Of a stretch of DNA of 39,903 bases, positions 11,148-20,596 are shown piece by piece (within the stretch, counting starts at the first letter, position 1; each line of letters starts with the position of its first letter). Made by a program: the position numbers and the translations under genes. Source of the DNA: Phoronis australis (taxonomy: Eukaryota; Phoronida; Phoronidae). The stretch is from positions 1-39,903 of the forward strand of contig NMRA01000161.1 of assembly GCA_002633005.1 (NCBI GenBank), given 5' to 3'. The notes under the pieces were generated by a model that was not told the DNA's origin, did no database searches, and saw only the letters and a program-made list of their open reading frames with translations.

Positions 11148-11209
11148 TTCATGGAATTCCGAGCACGTCAGTTTTTAACGCGTACGCGTTTTACACGCTA
11201 GCGCATTAA
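11148..11209 (-). repeat. Left arm of an inverted repeat bracketing the THAP element
   Basis: Read on the minus strand from 11209 it gives TTAATGCGCTAGCG, GTAAAACGCGTACGCGT and GGAATTCCATGAATTT in order. 13284-13355 on + has ATTAACGCGGTAACG, GTAAAACCCGTACGCGT and GGAATTCCATACAAATTT in the same order. It includes the perfect 14-bp palindrome AACGCGTACGCGTT (11177-11190). Confidence 0.55.
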
Positions 11210-12703
11210 TTGACCTTACGCCAGAAAATGAATGACAGGTGTGATTGACCAATCATAATGCTGCATTCCAGACATTCCTCCAGACTGCAGTTCAAGTCGC
11301 CATCTGTCCGACAAACATTAGCAGCTGTAGAACAAAACACGTTCAACTACAATGTGCATTTTAAATGGCCAAGCGGTGTTGTTGTGGTGTGTGTAATTCA
11401 GACCGTCGTTATACCGACAGAGATAAAAGTCCTGTCAATTTTTGGCCTTTTCCAAAGCCTAAAAGTGACTTTGTAATGAGCAAACGGTGGATTACTTAAT
11501 AAACTATGGGTACCGACTCCCGCACGAGCAGTCTAACCTAGAGCTAAACACAAGTATGTTCTAAGGTATGCACTATTTTTAACATTTCTTCCCAATATTG
11601 CAATTTTGGCTCTGGATTACAGTCTTTGTTAAGTGTGTGGCCCAACGCCTCTGCTATCACTTTCTGATTCATTATAACCATACATGACGACCATTCCATA
11701 GCACTGACGAAAACGAGTTAAAATGTAGTCAATCAATGAAAAAAAAGAGTCAAAATGCATTGCAGGCCTACCTACTTATCTATTAGAGACTCTTACATCT
11801 ACACTGACTGTGAGTGTTGTTATAGGCCTATTCCTATTCCTTCGTAACTCCAGTCTTGGCCCTGTCGACTGGCTTGTGCCTGCTATTATCTCGACAAAGA
11901 TTGCCAGTAAAAGCCAAAGCGAAGGATTGAAAACTTTATTATGAACATCGGAGAAAATGCACGTTAATCATCGAAAATACGTAGCATTTTGGCGCTACGC
12001 CATGGCACTACAGAAACGGCAAGCACGCACTGGGTACTAAATGCGCAGTGCAAGCACTGGTTGGACATGTACGTAGCATACAACTCAGTCACATTGGCAA
12101 CAGTCCGCAGTCGGCAAGTGTGCTTTGTTTAGTCTGTCTTCGGAGGTCATAATCAAGGTCACCACTATTAACTTGAATGGTTAGTGGGACTACGAATGTC
12201 GACTTGTTACGTGTGTCTGTCACGGCGCCGGCTCGACCATCGGCGATCACTGGACCCGAAATTATCGGCTAAACTTACAGTTACACCTCAGTAAATTTCT
12301 TGATCGCCTAAATATTTTAGTAAAACGTTCATTCTGCTTTGAGGGAAGAATTGTTATTCATTAAGGATTTTTGCTATTATTTTAACCGCATTCGTGCAGT
12401 TTTTGTCGACGGTGATGTCAACTCTATGAGGGTCGTAAGCGGGATTTGCGTTGACTTCTGAAACATCCGCTGGCGGTTTACGTCAGGTGTTCTCGACATA
12501 AATCTTCCCGTAGAAACCTTTTCTGAAGCCTGTTGCCTTTTGTCTTTGTTACGGCGAGATTCATAGGGAAGATAATGTTCGCCAAAGCCTGCGTGAATAT
12601 CAGTTAGCACACCGGTCTTGCTTGACGAAACCATTCTCTGATGTCGGACTTCCCCACCACATGACATCATAGGCGGAGCAATCTTCTGCTGGCGTAAGGT
12701 CAA
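11210..12703 (+). mobile_element. THAP-bearing DNA transposon copy 1, TTAA-flanked (Kolobok- or P-like)
   Basis: Termini are TTGACCTTACGCCAG (11210-11224) and its exact complement CTGGCGTAAGGTCAA (12689-12703), flanked on both sides by TTAA (11206-11209 and 12704-12707). A THAP-domain exon starts 155 bp inside the left end. A second copy lies inverted at 24864-26389 with similar termini and full-length similarity. Known: THAP domains occur in P-element and Kolobok transposases, and TTAA duplications are typical of Kolobok and piggyBac, so Kolobok-like is my preferred call. At about 1.5 kb, with no DDE core found, this is a non-autonomous, internally deleted copy. A 108-codon minus-strand frame (12377-12703), partly kept in copy 2, has no recognised domain. 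Confidence 0.65.
11365..11565 (+). pseudogene. THAP zinc-finger N-terminal exon, interrupted
   Basis: ATG at 11365 opens MAKRCCCGVCNSDRRYTDRD, then NFWPFPKPKSDFVMSKRWIT, and a TAA at 11497. This matches the start of THAP domains: MP-x-x-C-x(2-4)-C, the aromatic-Pro FPxP block, then a Lys-Arg-Trp helix. Beyond the stop, the frame giving RLPHEQSNLELN resembles the later THAP region, and CTAAG^GTATGC at 11565 looks like a donor site. The second Cys/His zinc pair near the domain end is not preserved. The role in the parent element would be site-specific binding of transposon DNA. Confidence 0.6.
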
Positions 12704-12707
12704 TTAA

Positions 12708-13283
12708 AGCTTGCACAAAACAAGTAAAGAGAACGGGTTGATTACTTGGTATTGTGCAGTTGTAATAAAAACGTCCACGTGACCCTTTCATTCACGCGGC
12801 GTGAATTTGATTCAAATCTGCTAGTTGCTGTTCTCGTCTTACTGACATATTTAAGTGGGTTATGAACTGACATGAGACTGTTGACTGATTGGGAATGACA
12901 TATTAGTGACGTGTTGAGACGATAGTTTCAGAGATAAATCACCACAGAGGACTAAAACTGCTTTCAATCTGTTTGGCATGAATTACCTTTATGGACCAAT
13001 CATCAAAATCTGATACTCAGAAAATATCCCGCTAACAGGAAGTCGTTGTCAGTAAGTCAGTTCAATATTGTAGATTTTGGCCGGGTTATTGGGTTTTGAA
13101 TTCAGTGACTGATTTAGGCCATGGGTATACAAAGAACTCCTCATAACAGCACGTAGGACATGAAAATCGCAGTCTGGTGAAATCAGCAGTTGCAAACTGG
13201 AGCATTGCAAAGTGTCAGACAAGCGACGCGTCATTCACATATAATACAACTGCACGCGACTTATTTAATACATGCAGGCCTAG
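12708..13283. other. No recognised gene
   Basis: Sequence between the THAP element and the right inverted-repeat arm. Short open frames (13049-13234 minus) have no supporting features. Confidence 0.4.
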
Positions 13284-13355
13284 ATTAACGCGGTAACGCG
13301 TAAAACCCGTACGCGTGAACAACTGAAGGCTTGGAATTCCATACAAATTTGCTCG
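13284..13355 (+). repeat. Right arm of the inverted repeat
   Basis: Matches the complement of 11148-11209 with conserved blocks GTAAAAC, CGTACGCGT and GGAATTCCAT. It runs directly into the 82-bp minisatellite. Confidence 0.55.
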
Positions 13356-13593
13356 GACGCCTTTATAATTATAGCATATGGCCGCAATTTGGCCTGCGGC
13401 CTGTACCTAAAGCTGTGTCCATATCCAATTTTGCTGTGACACCTTTCAATGAAATCACATGCCCACTAGTTGGCTTAAGCTCTTGTACGTAAAATTGCCT
13501 ATATATCCAAATTTGCTGGGAGGCCTTTACAACTATAATATATGTTCAAAATTTGGCCTATGCGCCTCTATGTAAAGTAGGAACACGCACTTA
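13348..13593 (+). repeat. 82-bp minisatellite, three units
   Basis: Units begin TTTGCT at 13348, 13430 and 13512, giving an exact 82-bp period. Each has ACCTTT or GCCTTT about 10 bases in, a TTGGC word in the middle, then TGTA-NN-TAAA. Units 1 and 2 end in TATCCAA. Unit 1 and unit 3 are closest to each other, and the middle unit is more diverged. Confidence 0.7.
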
Positions 13594-13911
13594 TGGAATA
13601 GCAGGAAAACGTTGTTTGAATCAAGGTTGGGCATTGCTTTACATCAGATGTTAGCGTGTCACTTCAATTCAAAATGAAATGATAAATTGAAAGCTTAAAC
13701 AGATGGATAAACAGCAAACCGAACCACTCTTAACGGAATAAAAATAAATAAAAGACGTTTCATTGAAAATCTAAAATCGAGACTAATGCAAAATCGTTCA
13801 CACTATTTCACATACAGGCAGGTTATTGGTTTGTAACTACGTTTCATTTAGCAAGCGAGTAAACATAAGCAATCACAAGAGGCATTTTCCCCACAAATTA
13901 TTATTTATGTA
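13594..13911. other. Presumed 3' flank of the DUF229 gene
   Basis: AT-rich, with no exon. On the minus strand just after the stop codon I see ATAAATAA-like words but no perfect AATAAA, so the poly(A) site is not defined. The AATAAA words near 13737-13750 are on the plus strand. Confidence 0.35.
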
Positions 13912-15936
13912 TTATGTATTAACTTTCCAAAGAGACCGTCCTTCTGTCAAACAGTAGCAGTAAGGGCGTAAGTGGGGAAACTCATCCATAACACAATGTG
14001 GGTCATTCCCGTATTTATTTATTCGACTGATGGCGTTCTCGTCCGGAAGAAATGCACTTTCAATCGTTTTATGTTGCACTGTCGCCTCAAATTCTCCAAG
14101 ACCTGGAGTTGTTACTATAGTTATCTGATAAAGAACAATAGACGAATTTGTGTTTTCAGCGAACTGTGCAATTCGTCCGTCGGTATCGTTGCTTTGTCTA
14201 AATTTCAATAGGTTGTCGTTGGGTTTAAATGACACGGCATGAGTTATAGTTTTGAGTCGCAATTTAGAACACAGATTTCTAAAATTTTCTGTTATGGAGT
14301 TCATTAATTTAACAAGGCTTTTCGCTGCGAAGAGAACGTCACTGCTTTCCTTGTCAACAGATACCCACTGCAAGCATGCGCACCAATGAGGTTCAATGCC
14401 GGCGTTTGCGCAAGTCCTTTCCTTCGGAATTTCTTGAAACAGGCTAATGCCTCTATCTTTGATACTCCCCCTTTTCGGCTGTGTGAAATTAAGTATATGC
14501 AGAAATGTGGCGTGAATATCATATGGAGTCGTAAGGCGAAACGCGTTGGATTTGAAATTTTTCATGGCATTTGGGTAACTTCGTTGGAATGACTCGGGGA
14601 AACGAAAAGCGAAGAAGGGCATCCGTTCTTCTAGTTTGCCCTGCATAGTTCTACGGATGTTCTGAAATCTTGCACCATGATCGCTCATCAAAATCAATAT
14701 CGTGTGGCTGAGATATCCGTGGTTGCTTAAGAATTTCAAAAATTCTGTAAAATCAGTATCAGCAAGCTGAAGGAAGTCGGTGTGACCGTGCGAGTATTCA
14801 GAATGGAATCCAAACATGAATTTAGGACGCTTCCCGTATACAAGATAGCTTTCTTTAAACCAATTCATCATATTTTGATGTCTGGGAAGTGACCCGTAGC
14901 AGTATGGTGGGTTTCTCCGATAAATTTCTCTTTCTGCCACCAGTTGAAACGGACGAGCGTAATGGTCAGTGGGTTGATTTCGGAAACCCTTCATTCGGTA
15001 TTGAAATGTGCCTATTAGCGCACCATCTTCGGTCCACTGAGTAACATATCCGGCGTTCTTGAACCTGTTCCATATCCATGGATGGTTGTCGACAAAGTCA
15101 GCATTTGGATGCCCTCGCCTTGCTTCGGGCAACTCCGTCTCTTGCTTTCCTGTAAGAATGGGCAACAATGCTTGCGGTGTTCCGTCACCAACAATATTAT
15201 ATCCTTCTAGAATTGTTCCGCCCAGTTCGTTGACGAAGTAGTCCGTGGACTTAGGGAGATTCCTGAGCCACGTCATTCGTGAAACTGAATCAAAACCGAG
15301 CATTAACACATCGTAATTTAAACTGTGTTTCATTGCTTTTCCCTTTGCGTAACGGTTTAACGTTTCGGCGGATGGTCTAATCCCTGACATAATCAGTTGC
15401 TGTATCTTTTGGTCGCCTCCTCGGCACCAGACGACAATGAAGTCGTGTGGTATTACATCTCCATCTGATATTGGTACAAGTTTCCCTCCAAAACGCGCAT
15501 CATCGTTCTCATCTCGTCGATAAATTGGAACATATCGGCACTGTATTTTACCGTGTTTTTCTGATGCAATACGAGATATTCGAAAAGTCGCGTTATGTAT
15601 AAAGGCGAAATTTTGTTCCACAGAGCAACGTAAAGGCTGACGGGTCTTGAAAAACTTCATCATTTCTCCTTGAAAAGGGTCAAGTATGGGATGAATACAT
15701 GCTTGACTATCCCTATTAAACCCGTAAGATTTCGAATTGAGAGCGTAATACTTTCCCTTGGAATATTCAGAGTTTACATTCGAATGTCGTTTGAAACTAT
15801 GCCATAGCCAGTATCCACGGTACGTTCTTATCCTGTCTGCGTCAAATGATAAATAAAGAATGAACAAAAACAGTGGTATCATCATGGTAAACTTCCGACG
15901 ACGCCATGATCTCGGAAAACAAACGCGAATGCGCAT
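13912..15936 (-). CDS. DUF229 family protein (alkaline phosphatase/sulfatase fold), type II membrane
   Basis: 674 codons in one exon, ATG at 15936. The sequence just upstream, TTTTCTTTTGCAG^GACAA-ATG, is a splice acceptor, so a 5' untranslated exon lies further upstream. Residues 9-15 are basic (RSWRRRK), followed by a hydrophobic segment at about 18-33, so the protein is probably a Golgi/ER or surface type II anchor with a lumenal catalytic region. DUF229/alkaline-phosphatase-superfamily features: VLMLGFDSVSR (210-220, metal-binding Asp216), DGTPQALLPILTG (251-263, Thr253 at the likely nucleophile position), HPWIWNRFKNAGY (285-297), FHSEYSHGH (377-385), LMSDHGARF (416-424, metal ligands Asp419 and His420), TTPYDIHATFLHIL (469-482) and the Cys motif CANAGIEPHWCAC (509-521). 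All expected metal-site strings are intact, so it is probably active as a phospho- or sulfo-ester hydrolase-like enzyme. The substrate is unknown for this family. No frameshifts are seen. Confidence 0.92.
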   Translation of the reverse strand: MRIRVCFPRSWRRRKFTMMIPLFLFILYLSFDADRIRTYRGYWLWHSFKRHSNVNSEYSKGKYYALNSKSYGFNRDSQACIHPILDPFQGEMMKFFKTRQPLRCSVEQNFAFIHNATFRISRIASEKHGKIQCRYVPIYRRDENDDARFGGKLVPISDGDVIPHDFIVVWCRGGDQKIQQLIMSGIRPSAETLNRYAKGKAMKHSLNYDVLMLGFDSVSRMTWLRNLPKSTDYFVNELGGTILEGYNIVGDGTPQALLPILTGKQETELPEARRGHPNADFVDNHPWIWNRFKNAGYVTQWTEDGALIGTFQYRMKGFRNQPTDHYARPFQLVAEREIYRRNPPYCYGSLPRHQNMMNWFKESYLVYGKRPKFMFGFHSEYSHGHTDFLQLADTDFTEFLKFLSNHGYLSHTILILMSDHGARFQNIRRTMQGKLEERMPFFAFRFPESFQRSYPNAMKNFKSNAFRLTTPYDIHATFLHILNFTQPKRGSIKDRGISLFQEIPKERTCANAGIEPHWCACLQWVSVDKESSDVLFAAKSLVKLMNSITENFRNLCSKLRLKTITHAVSFKPNDNLLKFRQSNDTDGRIAQFAENTNSSIVLYQITIVTTPGLGEFEATVQHKTIESAFLPDENAISRINKYGNDPHCVMDEFPHLRPYCYCLTEGRSLWKVNT

Positions 15937-16271
15937 TTGTCCTGCAAAAGAAAAAATAACCGTTGTTAATGGTAAACACGGTGTTTAATCGGGAAATTGC
16001 GCCAGCTGCTGTAAGCTACTTCTCCATACTTCAAGATAGGCGTCATATATTCGCGTTAAAAAAATAATTTAGCTGCGCTTCAGCGTCTGCACTCGCATCT
16101 TTAGCCGTTGGTCATCAAGCTAAGTGCTTTAGTTGAAACGTTTTAGGCAGATCGTTTTACTTAAAGTGCGTTCTGTTCGCACAGCACGTTTGATACGGCT
16201 AAAACATTTTAAAGGAGTTGAACGGCAACTGATGAATGTCGCACGAAATGTCATTTTCCCCCATGCGGAAT
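15937..16271 (-). other. 5' UTR end and upstream intron or promoter region of the DUF229 gene
   Basis: 15937-15941 is the last bit of 5' UTR on the minus strand, and 15942 upward is intron ending in a pyrimidine-rich TTTTTTCTTTTGCAG. I could not locate the first exon or a promoter element. Confidence 0.45.
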
Positions 16272-16582
16272 ACCTCGGGTGTTTTCGTAGCCTCACATTA
16301 ACCGTCGTAGTTGTTTAATGTCAGCGCTTGTACGAGCTTTAATCGTTATACCAACGAGACTTGTTCAAGGAACGGCTAAAATTCTGGCTCAGTTGAGCAG
16401 GTCTCAAAAAACGTACACAACAGTCATTGTCAAGCCTGAATTTCCTCTTATGACAAGGCAATCCCGGCGCTATCGACTGCATTTCCATTTTGAGAGCCAC
16501 AGGACTTGCTGTAATTTTTGAAGATGGCACGTGCACGAAACACATTCGAGGGAACATTTGAGCCTACGAAAATACCCGAGGT
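16272..16582. mobile_element. MITE family A, copy 1 (ACCTCGGGTGTTTTCGTAGC ends)
   Basis: The left end ACCTCGGGTGTTTTCGTAGC then CTCA (16272-16295) is complemented by TGAGCCTACGAAAATACCCG then AGGT (16559-16582). The internal word CACAGGACTTGC (about 16498-16509) is shared with the copy at 27446-27686. The element is 311 bp. It lies about 340 bp upstream of the DUF229 coding exon, probably within its 5' intron or promoter region. Confidence 0.75.
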
Positions 16583-17039
16583 TTCGCGGGTGATTTGCCG
16601 CGTGTATGTGTGCGATGCCTCATCATTAACAAGTGCTCGTGAGCGCTCTTTTCTCTATGGAAAAAGACATTATTTTTATAAACCTGCAATACAAGCCTGA
16701 CCACTAAACAACTATCGGGTAATACAACCATGTAATGTTGTTTTTTTGCCCAAAATAGTAGCAAGAGCCTAATAACAAGCGCACTCGTAAAGCTTGGCAT
16801 ATCCCAATCCAACATTTCACTGAGGTTTTTACAAACAAACCATCTTCAGAGAGAAGCAGTAGTAACCCATGCAGTCATTCCCGTTTAGGTTAAAACCTTT
16901 AAGTTAAACGTTTTAAGACGATGTAGAGGTACAGGTTTTGAACCCAATCAGACTAGAAAAGAAAAACGTTCAAATTTGGTCATACGCTGCCACTTCACAA
17001 TTGTTAAAAAGTTTTGGCAAGTAATTTATGAGCGAATCA
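16583..17039. other. No recognised gene
   Basis: The only open frames here are short and partly overlap the MITE end. I see no structural signal. Confidence 0.4.
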
Positions 17040-17215
17040 TACTCTAGAAATAATTCATAAAAAGTCCCAGCAAACAACAGTTACGTATACATTCTCAGAA
17101 ACTTAGTACTTTTGCTCAAGTGAGATTTAATTATTTGTCAGAGACAGCTGTGTGGAACGTAAAACCAAATTTCTGACTTGAGTCACTAACCATGAAACTG
17201 GATCCCTGGTGGCGA
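17040..17215 (+). repeat. Dispersed repeat B, copy 1
   Basis: Shares ordered blocks with 38240-38410: ATTCTCAGA-ACT, GTACTTTT, GTGAGATTT, TTGTCAGA, GTGTGGA, ACCAAATTTCTGA, and CATGAAAC-GGATC, in the same orientation. The class is unknown, and no inverted ends or tail are recognised. Confidence 0.6.
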
Positions 17216-18960
17216 ATACGATTTGTCATGAATACGATTTGTCATATGAAGTAGAGCAGGTTAGGTTTTGCTACGGCAAATCATACGAATCATTGGATAG
17301 CTGGCCTATCACTGCGTGTTATTGTTTGACAAGTGAACAAGTGGGGTAGAGGATTCAGGGCTCGCATACCGACAATGTTATGAACTGCGGTGAACCATGC
17401 TTGTCCTAGTTCAGATACGCTGCTCTCTCGAACAACGTCAATCTACCTGCGATGTTTTGTAACACAACGCTTGCACTTGATCGCGTCCGCCGGCTTAACT
17501 GGCTAAGACTTCTTTATTGGTTTAAAAACCGAACGACGTCTTCGACAACCAATCAAAAATTATAGCTGGTTGGCCCTTCGCTATTGGCAAAGCTAACCAA
17601 GTGTACCCCAAATATGACAAATACACAGCAGCTTTCATCTACTTCCCTTGGATTGAAATGATAGCAAAATTCCTCAAGTGTACCTTCTGACTTAGCCCCC
17701 GTTTCTGATAAACTGAGAAAACGTACATAATTCATACGGGACAGACTTTCGACATGTGGTTTTAAAGAAAAACAAATAATCAAAACGAAAGTAACAAAGT
17801 TGAAGTATTCGACCACGGTTTTATAAAGTTGGCCTTAGATGTTGAGGGCGTATTTCATTGGCACTTAAATGCACGACATATATAACTTTGGAACAGCGAA
17901 AGTATCTCTCGCACAAACTAGTCTCAAGGTTGCGCTTGCCATGCATGGTAGCAATTGATTTCTACAATTAAAATGAATTGAAATGCCATTTGGCATTGAA
18001 GCCCCATAATTTATTTTGGATGGATTAACCAACCCCTTCAAAAGTGTATGCTTTTGCTATTATTTTTAAAAGCGAACGACATGGGTGATCCTGTATATTT
18101 AGGGATAGAAATCGCTGACATCATTATGTAGACAGGTTTTGGAGGTCATTGTGTAAAATGTTTCATTTTAGGTAGTGAGAAAAAAGGAAATGAACAATTT
18201 TTCACAAAAACTAGGATGAGTCTGAAATGTTATCTAAATTCCTGCAACTAATTATGATCCACTGGAAATGGACTTTTAAAATTGCATGCAGTACATATAC
18301 GGGTTTTGTTCATTTTCTCAATTGTTTTGGACATTATGATGGCACACTCACTTTTTGAATAGTTTAGCTATCCCGTACCTATATTTTGCTGTGGTCTGCA
18401 ATAAAAACCGGGGCGTCGCATTTTCATCTGATCTCACGTTTATGCGGATATATTTAGATTATTGAGGACCCTACAGACTAACTAGTCCACACATTTTGCC
18501 AAATCTCTATAAAACTATGGATTTTAACTCAGAAAAAATATACATTTTCTGAAAGTAGAAAGCCTGTAAAACTTGGTGTTTGACTTTAAACCAAGCTGTC
18601 ATTAACCAGATCACATGAACACGTCTTTTTGTAAAATTTTTCAAAAAGAAAGGTCTATCCATAGCAAAACGATGGAATCAACAACATGACCAAATATCGT
18701 TTGATATAAATATTCAAGATGAAATCCCAATAGCGCCGTTACAGTTTTCTAAATTATTTCGTTTTTGTTTTGTGCAACGTTCAGTTACTCCAATAGTTTG
18801 ATAGTTCCTCTTACAAGAGTGGAAACTTTAAAACAATTCTCAGGAGCTTCCTAGAGAACAGTGAATTTTGCATGGCATCTGGTTTCATGTGCATCCAATC
18901 AACCAATTCTGAGATATGATATTTCGAAGTTTGTCAAATTTGGGGCCCTACATAGCCGTT
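17216..18960. other. No recognised gene
   Basis: AT-rich. The 87-codon minus frame at 17553-17816 has no domain. GAATACGATTTGTCAT occurs twice in tandem near 17215-17246. Confidence 0.4.
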
Positions 18961-18964
18961 TATG

Positions 18965-19047
18965 TAGCAAGGAGTCGAATCCACTACGTATGACCTCGCA
19001 CAAGCAGGCGAGCGATCTACCGCTCAGCTTGGTACCACGCGCTAACA
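18965..19047 (-). repeat. tRNA-derived SINE head or tRNA pseudogene
   Basis: On the minus strand, AAGCTGAGCGGTAGATCGC resembles a pol III A box/D arm. CTCGC and GCGAG enclose an anticodon-like loop of eight bases, and GGATTCGACTCC resembles the B box/T arm. The spacing (about 35 nt between boxes) is right for a tRNA. The acceptor stem does not pair and the anticodon loop is one base too long, so it is not a functional tRNA. The body downstream on the minus strand was not assigned. Confidence 0.5.
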
Positions 19048-20325
19048 AATGCGTGCTTTAAGCGTGCGAATGTCTGGCAGCTAACGGAGAGAATTGGTGA
19101 TTTCTAATAAAGTCACAAAAACACCACAGACTTTGTTGTTTCGTCGCGGTGGTCAAAGCTAATAACTCCCAGAATAATCCCGAACACGCGTCTTTCGTCC
19201 CCACAAACGGTAATGTCCCTTTAATAGGTGCGCAATATGATAGTTTCCATCTCAATAACTTAATAACGCTTAGTGAACGAATTGCATTTTGAACAAGCTC
19301 CTTTCGATTTTGACGATGTCGTTTCACAATTCTAGCGACTGGGATGAACAAAAAGAAAAATAACATCAAGGTTTACTGGGTCGACTACATGTAAGGAATA
19401 ACTTCAATTCTCATTGGGATACGAGACTTACCTATAATCAAGACGAAAAATAGGAATGTTAGTAAAACTTTACATGACGTATCAAGTTGATCCGATGACT
19501 ATATTATCTTATGGTTGCTGCAGAATAAAATACAGGGTTAAAAGTGACAATGTTACTACTCAAGAAGTAATAGGTTTTTTTTTGAAAATTCATCGAATAT
19601 GACATCTGAAAAGCAGACAAAGGATATTTTTACCTGATTGCCGAGCACGAAACTTGTACCATAGCTGTATGGTTAGCGAACTGTAGTCACACGTTGATGA
19701 GCGTAAGATTCCTGAACTAAAACATCTGTTTCAAAGAATGGTTTACTCATCCGGTAGGTATGCTAATGTTCAAGACCGTCAGAATTTGCAAACATATCAT
19801 ATGTCAAATGAGATAGATAAACTCAACTGTTACCGGTGTCGTCACAGAAAACCAAACGGAAATACAATCGGTATAGCAGAAACTCAGCAGGTACATTGCC
19901 AAGGTGACGGTATATCAGTTCTATACCTTACGCTATGCTTTAGCGATGTGTGCCATCACATAAAACATTGACGAGGTGGGAGTAAACGGGAATACAACGT
20001 TAACGCTGCAAAAACCGACAGTTTTGTTTAACGATACTCTTTCGACTTTGTTTGGTTGCATACACTTTCAAATGTCAAGTGAGATTCCCCCAGTGAAGAT
20101 AATGTTTAAAGCCCACTCCGAAATTTCTCACAGGCTTAATGTACACTGTGTATCTGCGTTGTTAGTGATACCGATTTCCAAAAGTGACTGATTGTGCGAA
20201 CAGTCTGTTCGGCAAATAGCAGAGTCTTTCACTATTTTCCGTGGACTGATTCGGCCCTGGACTGGCCCTGAATGCAACTGGTCTCTTTGTAAACACTCCA
20301 GGTTATGTTGTAATTAGTGTATACC
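19048..20325. other. No recognised gene
   Basis: Open frames at 19058-19369 (minus), 19738-19971 and 19976-20191 have no family resemblance that I can support. Confidence 0.4.
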
Positions 20326-20596
20326 ATCGTTTCTTTTATGATTTATCTAGATTATAGCATTTACACGTGTACCTATTATCGTTTATGCCCATTACCCCTA
20401 GTCTATACTTTAGCGATTACGACAACTTAACTTTTATTTACAATTATATCTCTGTGTTATTCTCCACATCCAGCTTAAGTTCCATTTTCTTCATGTTTCT
20501 GTTAAATTTAATGTCATAGAAATAGCCCAACTGGCTAATGTTAATCTGTTCTTCGAACGACGTTAAGTAAAGATTCTTGATTCTTGATTCTTGTTC
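20326..20596 (+). mobile_element. Possible 3' tail of a non-LTR retrotransposon
   Basis: The stretch ends in a perfect short tandem tail, GATTCTT repeated three times (about 20572-20592), after GTTAAGTAAA. CR1/L2-like non-LTR elements often end in such short tandem tails after an AATAAA-like word. No reverse transcriptase frame is found upstream, so this would be a 5'-truncated copy. The left boundary is arbitrary. Confidence 0.35.

Noticed and set aside
12377-12703. 108-codon minus-strand frame in the THAP element, partly kept in copy 2
   Set aside because: No recognised domain; in copy 2 it is cut short. Similarity follows from the shared transposon sequence and does not by itself show coding function.
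13972-15241. Plus-strand frames opposite the DUF229 gene (e.g. 13972-14211, 15059-15241)
   Set aside because: They are antisense shadows of a well-supported minus-strand coding region.
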